Below, in pieces: positions 32,469-41,237 of a stretch of 64,000 bases of DNA. Each line of letters opens with the position of its first letter. The first letter of the stretch is position 1. The notes below the pieces were generated by a model that searched no databases, was not told where the DNA came from, and saw only the letters and a program-made list of their open reading frames with translations. Origin of the DNA: Acidimicrobiales bacterium (GTDB taxonomy: Bacteria; Actinomycetota; Acidimicrobiia; Acidimicrobiales; SZUA-35); assembly GCA_041394265.1 (NCBI GenBank), contig JAWKIO010000005.1, positions 4,464,001-4,528,000 on the forward strand, given 5' to 3'. The position numbers and the translations under genes were made by a program.

Positions 32469-35111
32469 ATGCCCACCCTGATGCTGATCGATGGCAACTC
32501 GCTGACCTACCGCGCGTTCCATGCCTTGCCACCTGATCTCGCAACGGCGTCCGGGCAGGTCACCAACGCCGTGTTCGGTTTCACCTCGATGCTGATCAAC
32601 CTGGTGCGCGACCACCAGCCCGACGGCATCGTGGTCACCTTCGACCGGCCGGAGCCGACCTTCCGCCACGACCGTGTCGACACCTACAAGGCCAATCGAG
32701 CGAAGGCACCCGACACCCTTCGTGAGCAGATGGGGTTGGTGCGCCAGGTGCTCGATGTGCTGCGGCTCCCGGTCATCGACCTCCTCGGGTTCGAGGCCGA
32801 CGACATCATCGCCACCCTGGCCAGCCGGGCTCGCGATGCCGGCACCGACGTCCTGATCGTCACCGGCGACCGCGACAGCTACCAGCTGGTCGAGGACCCG
32901 CACATCAAGGTCGTCTACAACAAACGGGGCGTCTCCGACTATGCCCTCTACGACGAGGCGGGCATCGTCGAACGCACCGGAGTGCCGCCCACCAGCTACG
33001 TCGCCTACGCCGCGCTCCGCGGCGATCCGTCCGACAATCTTCCCGGTGTCGCCGGTGTCGGCGAGAAGACCGCAGCGAAGCTGATCAACAACTATGGCGG
33101 GATCGACGGGATCTACGAACACCTCGCCGACCAAACCCCGAAACTTCGCGAGAACCTTGCGGCCAACGAGGAACAGGTCCGGCTCAACCTGCAGGTGATG
33201 GAGCTGGTGCGCGATGCCCCGGTCGAGCTCGATCTCGACGCGGTGATGACCCGCGAGCCTTACGACGTCGACGACGTGAAGAAGCTCTTCGACTTCCTCG
33301 AGTTCCGCACCCTGTTCGAGCGGCTGCCCTCGGCGTTCGACACCGCAGCCGTCGAGCGATCCGACGACGCCGTGCTCCAGCCGACGGTCTCTGCGGCGCC
33401 GGTGAGCGTGTCGCTCGAGCGGCTTCTCGCCAGTGCCGTCGAGATCGCCGTGGCGCCCGGCTTCGACGGTGCCGAGTTGAGCGGCCTTGCGCTGGTCCCC
33501 AGCGGTGATCCGTCGGCTGAGGTCGTCTGGGTTCCCATCGACGACCTCGACGCGTTTGCGCCGGTGCTCGGAGGCGACGGTCCGGGCATCGTTGCGCACC
33601 ACGCCAAGCCGATGCTGCGGCTGCTGCTCGACCGCGGGCAGCGGGTCGAGGGCTTGCGACTCGACACCGCGCTCGCCGCGTACCTCCTCGACCCGGCAGG
33701 CAGTTCGTATCCACTCGTCGATCTGTTGCCTCGCTACACCGACTGGCTCCTCCCTGACGGGGTTGCCGCACCCAGTGGGCAGCTCGACTTCGGCGAGTCG
33801 ACGGTGTCGCCGTCGATGGTGGCTGCCGGTGAAGCATTGGCGGTCGGGCAGCTGGCCCCGGTGTTGGCCGCCTCGATGGCGGCCGACGGGCTGACCGCGC
33901 TCAACGACGACGTCGAGGTGCCGCTCATCGGTGTCCTCGCCCGCATGGAGCATCTCGGCGTAGGCGTCGACCGTGACGCACTCGAAGACCTCAATCGCGA
34001 GATGACCGCCGAGGCCGAGGCGCTCGCCGTCCAGATCCAGCGCGACGCCGGCGAGGACTTCAACGTCAACTCGACGAAGAAGCTGCAAGAGATCCTGTTC
34101 GACAAGCTCGGGTTGACCAAGGGCAAGAAGATCAAGACCGGCTACTCCACCGACCAGGCAACGCTCGAGAAGCTCGTCGACGAACACCCGATCGCCGAGC
34201 ATCTGCTGCGCTACCGCGAGGTCGAGAAGCTCCGCTCGACCTACGGCGAGACCCTCCTGCACGCCATCGCCGCCGATGGCCGCATCCATGCGACCTTCAA
34301 CCAGACCGTCGCTCGTACCGGTCGGTTGTCGAGTGAGCATCCCAATCTGCACAACATCCCGGTGCGCAGCGAGATGGGGCGGGTCTTCCGTACCGCGTTC
34401 GTTCCGGCGCCAGGCTTCGAGTTCCTCGTCGCCGACTACAACCAGATCGAGCTGCGCTGCATCGCCCATCTTGCCAATGATCCTGGCTTGATCGAGGCGT
34501 TCACCACCGGCACGGATGTGCACCGGGCGGTCGCGGCACGGGTGTTCGGGGTCGAGCCCGAGTCGGTCGATTTCGAGCAGCGGAGCCGAGCCAAGATGGT
34601 GTCGTACGGGCTGGCCTACGGGATGGAGGCCTACGGGCTGGCTCAGCGTCTCGGCATCGCCGTCAAAGAGGCGGCGGTCATCCTCGATGCCTACTTCGAG
34701 GGCTTCCCGAGCGTGCGGGCCTACATGGATGCCACCGTTACCGAGGCCCGGAATCGGGGCTACACCGAAACGCTGTTCGGCCGACGCCGGGCGATCCCCG
34801 AGCTGCGTAGCGACAATCCGAGGATCCGTCAGGCGGGGGAGCGTCAGGCCATGAATGCCGGCATCCAGGGGCTGGCCGCCGACATCTTCAAGGTGGCGCT
34901 CGTGAAGCTCGACGAGCGCCTGCGAGCAGAAGGCATGGCGAGCCGCGTGGTGTTGCAGGTGCACGACGAGGTGATCCTCGAGGTGCCGCCGAGCGAGCAT
35001 GCGCAGGCCGAGACCGTCGTGCTCGACGTCATGCATCACGCGTTCGATCTGGCGGTCCCGCTCGAGGTCAATCTGAGCTTCGGCGCCACGTGGGCCGACG
35101 CCAAGGACTGA
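32469..35111 (+). CDS. polA: DNA polymerase I
   Basis: The 880-residue repair and replication enzyme has three parts. A 5'-3' exonuclease (residues 1-~300; VTFDRPEPTFRHD, FEADDIIATLA, VTGDRDSYQL, LRGDPSDNLPGV) is followed by a degenerate 3'-5' exonuclease (~310-500) lacking the DxE metal residues. The polymerase (~540-880) has motif A DYNQIELR, the O helix with FEQRSRAKMVSYGLAYGM, and motif C QVHDEV. So proofreading is probably absent, as in Taq and mycobacterial Pol I, while primer removal is kept. The methyltransferase downstream starts 5 nt after its stop. Confidence 0.96.
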   Translation: MPTLMLIDGNSLTYRAFHALPPDLATASGQVTNAVFGFTSMLINLVRDHQPDGIVVTFDRPEPTFRHDRVDTYKANRAKAPDTLREQMGLVRQVLDVLRLPVIDLLGFEADDIIATLASRARDAGTDVLIVTGDRDSYQLVEDPHIKVVYNKRGVSDYALYDEAGIVERTGVPPTSYVAYAALRGDPSDNLPGVAGVGEKTAAKLINNYGGIDGIYEHLADQTPKLRENLAANEEQVRLNLQVMELVRDAPVELDLDAVMTREPYDVDDVKKLFDFLEFRTLFERLPSAFDTAAVERSDDAVLQPTVSAAPVSVSLERLLASAVEIAVAPGFDGAELSGLALVPSGDPSAEVVWVPIDDLDAFAPVLGGDGPGIVAHHAKPMLRLLLDRGQRVEGLRLDTALAAYLLDPAGSSYPLVDLLPRYTDWLLPDGVAAPSGQLDFGESTVSPSMVAAGEALAVGQLAPVLAASMAADGLTALNDDVEVPLIGVLARMEHLGVGVDRDALEDLNREMTAEAEALAVQIQRDAGEDFNVNSTKKLQEILFDKLGLTKGKKIKTGYSTDQATLEKLVDEHPIAEHLLRYREVEKLRSTYGETLLHAIAADGRIHATFNQTVARTGRLSSEHPNLHNIPVRSEMGRVFRTAFVPAPGFEFLVADYNQIELRCIAHLANDPGLIEAFTTGTDVHRAVAARVFGVEPESVDFEQRSRAKMVSYGLAYGMEAYGLAQRLGIAVKEAAVILDAYFEGFPSVRAYMDATVTEARNRGYTETLFGRRRAIPELRSDNPRIRQAGERQAMNAGIQGLAADIFKVALVKLDERLRAEGMASRVVLQVHDEVILEVPPSEHAQAETVVLDVMHHAFDLAVPLEVNLSFGATWADAKD

Positions 35112-35116
35112 AGACG

Positions 35117-35896
35117 GTGACCGCCGCAGCCAACGATCGGCACTGGTTCGAGGCGTTGGCCGAGCACATGGGGCCGGCCTATCTGCGCTACAGCTTCACG
35201 AAGGGCACACGGCAGGAAGTCGCCTCGCTGGTCGAGTTGCTCGGGCTCGAGCCGGGCCAACGGGTACTCGACGTCGGCTGTGGTCCGGGGCGTCACTCGC
35301 TGGCCCTGGCCGAGCTGGGCTTCGACGTGGTCGGGGTCGACATCGCTGAACGTTTCGTCCGCCTGGCCAACGAGGCGGCAGTGTCGTCCGGGCTCGACGA
35401 GCGGGCGACCTTCACCGTGGCCGACGCCCGAGCCCTGCCGTTCGACGGCGAGTTCGACGCCGTGATCTCGCTCTGTCAGGGCGCCTTCGGTCTGGCCGGT
35501 GGTGCCGGGGCCCACCTCGAGTTGCCCCGTCGTGAACTCGACGAACCCATTCTCGACGGCATCGCACGAGCGTTGCGCCCCGGTGGCGTCGCCGCGATCT
35601 CGGCCTTCTCGGCCTACTTCCAGATTCGCTTTCTGGAAGCCTTCGACACCTTCGATGCCGTCACCGGTGTCAACCACGAAACCACCGAGGTCCGCGATCC
35701 CGATGGCCGGGCGATGCCGGCGGATCTCTGGACGACGTGCTTCACGCCTCGCGAGCTTCGATTGCTCGCCCGGGCGGTCGGACTCGAACCGGTCGCAATA
35801 CATGGCGTGACCCCGGGGGCGTACGGACCCCACGATGCATCGACCGACTGCCCCGAGTTCCTGCTGCTCGCTCGGCGCGGTCAGCCTGATCGGTGA
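35117..35896 (+). CDS. SAM-dependent class I methyltransferase
   Basis: This 259-residue protein has the SAM motif I LDVGCGPGRHSLALAELG, then DVVGVDIAERF (acidic ribose residue), VADARALPFDGEFDAV, and IARALRPGGVAAIS. It thus has the whole class I fold; the substrate is unknown (small-molecule or lipid type by size). GTG 35117 is chosen because ATG 35090 lies deep in polA; the start is 5 nt after the polA stop. It is probably cotranscribed with polA. About 140 bp with no gene separates it from rpsA. Confidence 0.85.
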   Translation: MTAAANDRHWFEALAEHMGPAYLRYSFTKGTRQEVASLVELLGLEPGQRVLDVGCGPGRHSLALAELGFDVVGVDIAERFVRLANEAAVSSGLDERATFTVADARALPFDGEFDAVISLCQGAFGLAGGAGAHLELPRRELDEPILDGIARALRPGGVAAISAFSAYFQIRFLEAFDTFDAVTGVNHETTEVRDPDGRAMPADLWTTCFTPRELRLLARAVGLEPVAIHGVTPGAYGPHDASTDCPEFLLLARRGQPDR

Positions 35897-36038
35897 CGTT
35901 TTGCCCCGATCACACGGGTTTGTCGCGCCTCACTGCTAGCTTGGACCCCGGTCGGGATCGTCCCGCCCTCTTCGCCGACCTCGCGTGCCCGCCAGCGCTT
36001 CGAGACGGCGCAGAGTTCCACGAAAGTACCTCTACTCC

Positions 36039-36074
36039 GTGTCCCCTAGTGATGTGTCCCCTACTGATGTGTCC
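36039..36074. repeat. 15-bp tandem repeat at the rpsA start
   Basis: GTGTCCCCTAGTGAT (36039), GTGTCCCCTACTGAT (36054) and a partial GTGTCC (36069) follow each other in frame, so each copy offers a GTG start. Confidence 0.75.
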
Positions 36075-37400
36075 GCCGAAGCGCCACTGACCGACGCTGC
36101 GTCGGCCGAGATGCCCGCTTCGAGCGCCGGCGCCTACGTCCCCCGCCAGATCATCGAGAACGACCTCGTCGGCTCCCTCGATGACGCCTACACCAACTCG
36201 ATGGTGTCGGTCGAAGACGGCCAGATGGTCACCGGCACCATCGTCCGGGTCGATCGAGACGAGGTGCTCCTCGACATCGGCTACAAGAGCGAAGGCGTGA
36301 TCCCTTCGCGCGAGCTGTCGATCCGCAACCACGTCGACCCGTCCGAGGTCGTCAACGTGGGCGACGAGGTCGAAGCCCTCGTGCTGCAGAAGGAAGACAA
36401 AGAGGGTCGCCTCGTCCTGTCGAAGAAGCGGGCGCAATACGAGCGAGCCTGGGGAACGATCGAGTCGATCAAGGAGCGCGAAGGCGTCGTCTCCGGACCG
36501 GTCATCGAGGTCGTCAAGGGCGGCCTCATCATCGACATCGGCCTGCGGGGCTTCCTGCCGGCGTCGTTGGTCGAGCTGCGCCGGGTCCGCGACTTGCAGC
36601 CCTACGTGGGCAAGACGCTCGAGGCGAAGATCATCGAGCTCGACAAGAACCGCAACAACGTCGTGTTGAGCCGGCGGGCCTTCCTCGAGGAGACCCAGAA
36701 GGAGCAGCGCGAGGACTTCCTCACCAACCTGCAGCCCGGCGAGGTGCGCAGCGGTGTGGTCTCCTCGGTCGTCAACTTCGGTGCGTTCGTCGACCTCGGC
36801 GGCATGGATGGCCTCATTCACGTCTCGGAGCTGTCGTGGAAGCACGTCGACCACCCCGGCTCCGTCGTCGCCGTCGGCGACGAAGTCACGGTCCAGGTGC
36901 TCGAAGTCGATCTCGACCGCGAGCGCATCAGCCTCTCGCTCAAGGCCACCCAGCAGGATCCCTGGCAGGAGTTCGCCTCCACCCACCGGGTCGGCGAGCT
37001 GGTCTACGGCCGGGTCACCAAGCTGGTGCCGTTCGGCTCGTTCGTCCAGGTCGGCGACGGTATCGAGGGTCTGGTCCATATCTCGGAGATGTCGGCTCAC
37101 CACGTCGACCTACCCGAGCAGGTCGTCACCCCCGGCGAAGAGCTCTGGGTCAAGATCATCGACATCGACCTCCAGCGTCGCCGGATCAGCCTGTCGATCA
37201 AGCAGGCGGCCGAGGGCGGTGTGGTCGCCGCCGAGTACCAGGAGCACTTCGGCGAGCATGCGTTCGACGACGAAGGCAACTACATCGGCCCGACCGAGGT
37301 CGATCCGGCCACCGAGGCGGCATGGGCCGAGTACTACGAGAACCTCGAAAGCGGCGATGCCGGTGCGGCTGCCGATGCCGAGGAGTCCGAAGAGGTCTGA
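36039..37400 (+). CDS. rpsA: 30S ribosomal protein S1
   Basis: This 453-residue protein contains four S1 OB-folds (about residues 55-125, 140-210, 225-295, 310-385), the actinobacterial architecture, versus six in E. coli. Typical repeats are VGDEVEALVLQKEDKEGRLVLSKK, VNFGAFVDLGGMDGLIHVSELSW, and VPFGSFVQVGDGIEGLVHISEM. An acidic tail follows. S1 brings leadered mRNA to the ribosome. The start is unsure: GTGs at 36039, 36054 and 36069 lie in a 15-bp tandem repeat (VSPSD, VSPTD, VSAEA), and there is no strong ribosome-binding site. Confidence 0.95.
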   Translation: MSPSDVSPTDVSAEAPLTDAASAEMPASSAGAYVPRQIIENDLVGSLDDAYTNSMVSVEDGQMVTGTIVRVDRDEVLLDIGYKSEGVIPSRELSIRNHVDPSEVVNVGDEVEALVLQKEDKEGRLVLSKKRAQYERAWGTIESIKEREGVVSGPVIEVVKGGLIIDIGLRGFLPASLVELRRVRDLQPYVGKTLEAKIIELDKNRNNVVLSRRAFLEETQKEQREDFLTNLQPGEVRSGVVSSVVNFGAFVDLGGMDGLIHVSELSWKHVDHPGSVVAVGDEVTVQVLEVDLDRERISLSLKATQQDPWQEFASTHRVGELVYGRVTKLVPFGSFVQVGDGIEGLVHISEMSAHHVDLPEQVVTPGEELWVKIIDIDLQRRRISLSIKQAAEGGVVAAEYQEHFGEHAFDDEGNYIGPTEVDPATEAAWAEYYENLESGDAGAAADAEESEEV

Positions 37401-37429
37401 TCACATCTTGATCAACTCTTGATTTGATC

Positions 37430-37460
37430 GATGGCCACTCCCCGATGGGGAGTGGCCATC
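37430..37460 (+). terminator. Strong rpsA terminator hairpin
   Basis: GATGGCCACTCCCC (37430-37443) pairs perfectly with GGGGAGTGGCCATC (37447-37460) around a 3-nt loop: a 14-bp stem. It lies 30 bp after the rpsA stop. Only a short TTT follows, so it may need a factor or be U-tract independent. Confidence 0.8.
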
Positions 37461-37602
37461 GGCGCGTTTGGGGCCGCCATCAGCCCTGCGCCCAAAATTC
37501 TTTCCGGTGATCCCTAAGTCTGAAGCCGATCTTGGCCGACATGAGATCTGAGCAATCGGGTATCGGATGATCCGCATCCGGCAGAGTCACCAGGAGCGTG
37601 TC

Positions 37603-38496
37603 GTGAACTCACGGCGAACCATCATTCTCATCGTCGCAGTCGTGGTCGGTGCCATCGCATCGTTTGGCCTGCTGAACTATGTGCGAGGTCTCGAGACCGA
37701 AGCGCAAAAAGACGCCGAACTGGCCGAGGTCTGGGTGGTGAACCAGCCCATCGCCCGAGGCACCCCTGGTGAGACCGCGATCACCGGTGACTTCATCGTG
37801 AAGCAGCAGGTCCCGGTGCAGTTCATCCCGAGCACGGCCATCACCGACCCTGCGGTCGAGCTGGCCAACCTCGTCGCCGTCACCGATCTTGCCCCGAACT
37901 CGACGCTCGTCGCCGGCAACTTCGTGACGCCTGGCGTCATCACGACCGGCATCACCGATCGGCTCGAGGAGAAGGGCATGGTCACCTTCACCATGTCGCT
38001 CGACCAGGTTCGCGGAGCGGCGTACATGATCCAGCCCGGTGACTTCATCAACATCTTGAAGGTCGGCGGTGCGAAGGACGGCGAGGAAGCCACCGACGGC
38101 GCCGTCGATCCGGCCGACCCGGCTCAGGCCGCGGCGGCAACCGAGGACACCGGCCCGTACGAGGCCGAGGTGCGGTACGTGTACCAGATGGCCGAGGTGC
38201 TGGCGATCGACAAGACCCTCCCGGCCGATCTCGGCGAGGCCGACCCCGAAGCGGGTGCGGCTGCCGGCAACCTCGGCATGATCACGCTGGCGGTGCCGCC
38301 AGAGGCCGTGCAGTTGCTGCTCTCGGTCGACCCGTCGACCTTCTACCTGTCGCTCGTCCCCTCGACCTACGTTCCCAAGGCGCTGCCGCTGCCCACCTAC
38401 GGCGATCTCCTCCCCGGTGAGGAAGAGGGCAAGCTGACCCCGTATTGGGAGACCCAGCAGGCCGACGCCGACGCCGCCGACGGCGGCAACGAGTGA
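37603..38496 (+). CDS. cpaB: Flp pilus assembly protein CpaB/RcpC
   Basis: The 297-residue protein has an N-terminal membrane anchor (TIILIVAVVVGAIASFGLL) and an exported body. It has a SAF-like stretch (WVVNQPIARGTPGETAITGDFI...), which in CpaB is followed by the periplasmic RcpC-like domain and contacts the secretion channel or pilus. GTG 37603 has AGGAG 6 nt upstream; ATG 37567 is possible. It is the first gene of the plus-strand Tad locus and separated from cpaE by 31 nt. The C-terminus is acidic. Confidence 0.85.
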   Translation: MNSRRTIILIVAVVVGAIASFGLLNYVRGLETEAQKDAELAEVWVVNQPIARGTPGETAITGDFIVKQQVPVQFIPSTAITDPAVELANLVAVTDLAPNSTLVAGNFVTPGVITTGITDRLEEKGMVTFTMSLDQVRGAAYMIQPGDFINILKVGGAKDGEEATDGAVDPADPAQAAAATEDTGPYEAEVRYVYQMAEVLAIDKTLPADLGEADPEAGAAAGNLGMITLAVPPEAVQLLLSVDPSTFYLSLVPSTYVPKALPLPTYGDLLPGEEEGKLTPYWETQQADADAADGGNE

Positions 38497-38527
38497 GATC
38501 GATCGTTCGAGGGACCCAGGAGCCGAC

Positions 38528-39841
38528 ATGGATGAGCTAGAAGACTTCTCGAACTTCCGCTTCGACGACTTCGACGAGCACGGAACGACCGAGACCATCA
38601 CCGAGGAGCCTGTCGCCAACGACATCCGCCTCCCCAACGGCGCCGCCCTGGCGGTCGTCGACTCCGACCAGGCAGTCCGCGACTACCTCGCCTCACAGCT
38701 CGGCGAAGGTGTCGCAACGGTCGCCTCACTGGTCGATCTCGAGCACCGGCTCGGGCTCGGGCCGGTGGTGGTGGTGCTCGGCCCATCGTGTGTCGATCCG
38801 ACCGATCTCGCCGTCGTCGAGCGCTGGAGCCGCACCAACCCCGAGGTGGGCTGCGTCCTGGTGACCAGCGAACTGACCACGACCCTCCTCCACACCGCCC
38901 TGCGGGCCGGGGTGAAGGATGTCATTCCTGCCCCCATCGACCAGATGCAGTTGGTCGACACGGTCGGGCGGGTGGCCGAGGGGCTGACCGTGCGGCCACG
39001 CCCGGCGGCCGGCGGCACTCCCGAGCCCGAGTTCCTCGAGATGCTCGAGGGCGACCCGGGTCGAGTCATCTCGGTGTTCTCCACCAAGGGTGGATCCGGC
39101 AAGTCGGTCACGGCGACCAACATCGCCTGTGCACTGGCCCAGATGTCGGATCGTCCCGTGGCGCTCATCGATGGGCACCTCCAGTTCGGTGACGTGTCGG
39201 TGATGCTCAAGCTCCAGCCTCAGCACACGATCGTCGACGCCGTGTCCCAGATCGACAAGCTCGACCCGAGCATGCTCCAGCAGCTCATGACGGTGCACCA
39301 GCCGACCGGCATGATGGTGTTGCCGGCTCCGCTCGAACCGACCTTCGCCGATCAGATCAGCGGCGAGCAGATGGTGCGGCTGATCGAGATGCTCAAGACG
39401 TTCGTCGGCCACGTGGTCGTCGACCTTCCCGCCATCTTCAACGACGTGGTGATCTCCATGCTCGAGGCCAGCGACGACATCTTGCTCGTCGCCGGGCTCG
39501 ACATCCCGAACATCAAGAACGTGAAGATCGGCCTGAGCACGCTGTCGCTGCTCAATATCCCGAAAGAGCAGCTGCACCTCGTGCTCAACCGTGCCGACTC
39601 CCGAGTGAAACTCGATGTCGGTGAGGTCGAGAAGACGCTGCAGCTGCACGCCATCGCCCATGTTCCCTCCGACGTCGTCGTGCCGATCTCGGTGAACAAG
39701 GGCAGCCCCGTCGTCCTGTCGGCCAATCGGTCGAACGTGGCACGGGAGTTCGAAAAGTTGGCCGCGATGTTCCTCGACGGAACTGCGGCCGCCCCAGTCG
39801 CCGAGTCCTCCGCGGGCCGGCGTCGGTTCTTTGGTTCTTGA
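38528..39841 (+). CDS. cpaE: CpaE/TadZ-type ATPase with receiver-like domain
   Basis: This 437-residue protein has an N-terminal receiver-like region (residues ~35-140; VVDSDQAVRDYLASQLG, then a later GPSC in place of the usual phospho-acceptor Asp). A MinD/ParA ATPase domain follows. The deviant Walker A is FSTKGGSGKSVTATNIA, with HLQFGDVS downstream and VVDLPAIF as the Walker B region. TadZ localises the pilus machine at the pole in other bacteria. It lies between cpaB and tadA and is probably cotranscribed. The receiver is degenerate, so phosphorylation is unlikely. Confidence 0.88.
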   Translation: MDELEDFSNFRFDDFDEHGTTETITEEPVANDIRLPNGAALAVVDSDQAVRDYLASQLGEGVATVASLVDLEHRLGLGPVVVVLGPSCVDPTDLAVVERWSRTNPEVGCVLVTSELTTTLLHTALRAGVKDVIPAPIDQMQLVDTVGRVAEGLTVRPRPAAGGTPEPEFLEMLEGDPGRVISVFSTKGGSGKSVTATNIACALAQMSDRPVALIDGHLQFGDVSVMLKLQPQHTIVDAVSQIDKLDPSMLQQLMTVHQPTGMMVLPAPLEPTFADQISGEQMVRLIEMLKTFVGHVVVDLPAIFNDVVISMLEASDDILLVAGLDIPNIKNVKIGLSTLSLLNIPKEQLHLVLNRADSRVKLDVGEVEKTLQLHAIAHVPSDVVVPISVNKGSPVVLSANRSNVAREFEKLAAMFLDGTAAAPVAESSAGRRRFFGS

Positions 39842-39860
39842 ACAGGAGCGGTGGTAGAGA

Positions 39861-41237
39861 ATGTCGTTGTACAAGCGGTTGCATGAAAACGGGGACGGAC
39901 GCCCAGCTGCGCCAGCAGGGCTGAGCGTGCGCAACGACCCTGCGCTCGACGAGCTCCGCCATCGCGTCCATGGAGCCCTCATCGAAGAGCTCGGTCCGAT
40001 CCTCTACGACAAGCGTCTGGGTGAGGACGAACTCCGAAGCAAGGTCCACGAGGCACTCCACTCCGCCATTGCCCAGGAGCGGACGCCGCTGTCGGCAGCC
40101 GACAAGGCGCAACTCATCCAGGACGTCTCCGACGACATCCTCGGCTATGGCCCGATCGACAAGCTGCTCCGCGACGAAGACGTCTCCGAGATCATGTGCA
40201 ATGGTCCGAAGAGCATCTACGTGGAGCGCAAGGGCAAGCTGACGCTCGACGAGGTGACCTTCGTCGACGAGATGCACCTGCGCCGCATCATCGACAAGAT
40301 CGTCGCCCAGGTCGGTCGCCGCATCGATGAATCGTCACCGCTGTGTGACGCTCGTCTTCCCGACGGTTCTCGTGTCAACGCCGTGATCTCGCCGCTCTCG
40401 GTCGGCGGGCCCTTCCTCACCATCCGGAAGTTCTCGGCCGACCCGCTCCGCATCGACGACCTGATCCGCTTCGGCACCTTGTCGGTCCACTCCGCCCGTT
40501 TCCTGCAGGCCTGCATCGTCGGCAAGCTCAACGTCGTCGTCTCCGGCGGTACCGGCACCGGCAAGACCACGATGCTCAACGTGCTCTCGTCGTTCATCCC
40601 CTCGGACGAGCGAATCATCACGGTCGAGGACGCGAAGGAGCTCCAGCTCATCCAGGACCATGTCCTCTCGCTCGAGACTCGTCCGCCGAACGTGGAGGGC
40701 AAGGGCGAGGTCAGCATTCGCGACCTGGTCAAGAACACCCTCCGTATGCGACCCGACCGGATCGTGGTCGGCGAGTGTCGTTCCGGCGAAGCGCTCGACA
40801 TGTTGCAGGCCATGAACACCGGTCACGACGGCTCGCTCACCACGCTGCACGCGAACAACCCCCGAGACACCCTCAGCCGCCTCGAAACCCTGGTGCTGAT
40901 GGCGGGCTACGACCTCCCGGTCCGAGCCATCCGGGAACAGATCGCCTCGGCGGTCGACATGATCGTGCAGCTCCAGCGTCTGCGCGACGGTTCTCGCCGC
41001 ATCACCCACATCACCGAGGTGGCGGGCATGGAAGGCGAAGTCGTGACGCTGCAAGACGTGTTCCTCTTCGACTTCAGCGCCGGTGTCGACGAACAAGGCC
41101 GGTTCAAGGGCTCGCTCAAGCCGACCGGCGTGCGTCCGAAGTTTGCTCAGAAGCTCGCCGACCACGGCATCCGGTTGGGTCCAGAGATGTTCTCGACCGG
41201 TACCGAGGCCGGCCCGGCCCAACGAGGTCGCCGATGA
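39861..41237 (+). CDS. tadA: Tad secretion ATPase (CpaF/TadA)
   Basis: This 458-residue type II/IV secretion ATPase powers pilus assembly. An N-terminal helical domain precedes the ATPase core: Walker A VVSGGTGTGKTTMLN, the Asp box TVEDAKELQL, Walker B RMRPDRIVVGECRSGEALDML, and the His box TGHDGSLTTLHAN. It is followed by tadB with a 4-nt overlap. A single ATPase should both extend and perhaps retract the pilus, since no separate retraction ATPase is seen. Confidence 0.94.
   Translation: MSLYKRLHENGDGRPAAPAGLSVRNDPALDELRHRVHGALIEELGPILYDKRLGEDELRSKVHEALHSAIAQERTPLSAADKAQLIQDVSDDILGYGPIDKLLRDEDVSEIMCNGPKSIYVERKGKLTLDEVTFVDEMHLRRIIDKIVAQVGRRIDESSPLCDARLPDGSRVNAVISPLSVGGPFLTIRKFSADPLRIDDLIRFGTLSVHSARFLQACIVGKLNVVVSGGTGTGKTTMLNVLSSFIPSDERIITVEDAKELQLIQDHVLSLETRPPNVEGKGEVSIRDLVKNTLRMRPDRIVVGECRSGEALDMLQAMNTGHDGSLTTLHANNPRDTLSRLETLVLMAGYDLPVRAIREQIASAVDMIVQLQRLRDGSRRITHITEVAGMEGEVVTLQDVFLFDFSAGVDEQGRFKGSLKPTGVRPKFAQKLADHGIRLGPEMFSTGTEAGPAQRGRR

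Noticed and set aside
32310..35039. 909-codon minus-strand frame opposite polA
   Set aside because: Very long, but it is antisense to a clear DNA polymerase I and has no recognisable domain; typical of GC-rich antisense frames.
35920..35942. Possible promoter for rpsA (TTGTCG and TAGCTT)
   Set aside because: Spacing of 11 bp is too short for a -35/-10 pair; TAGCTT is about 100 bp from the start.
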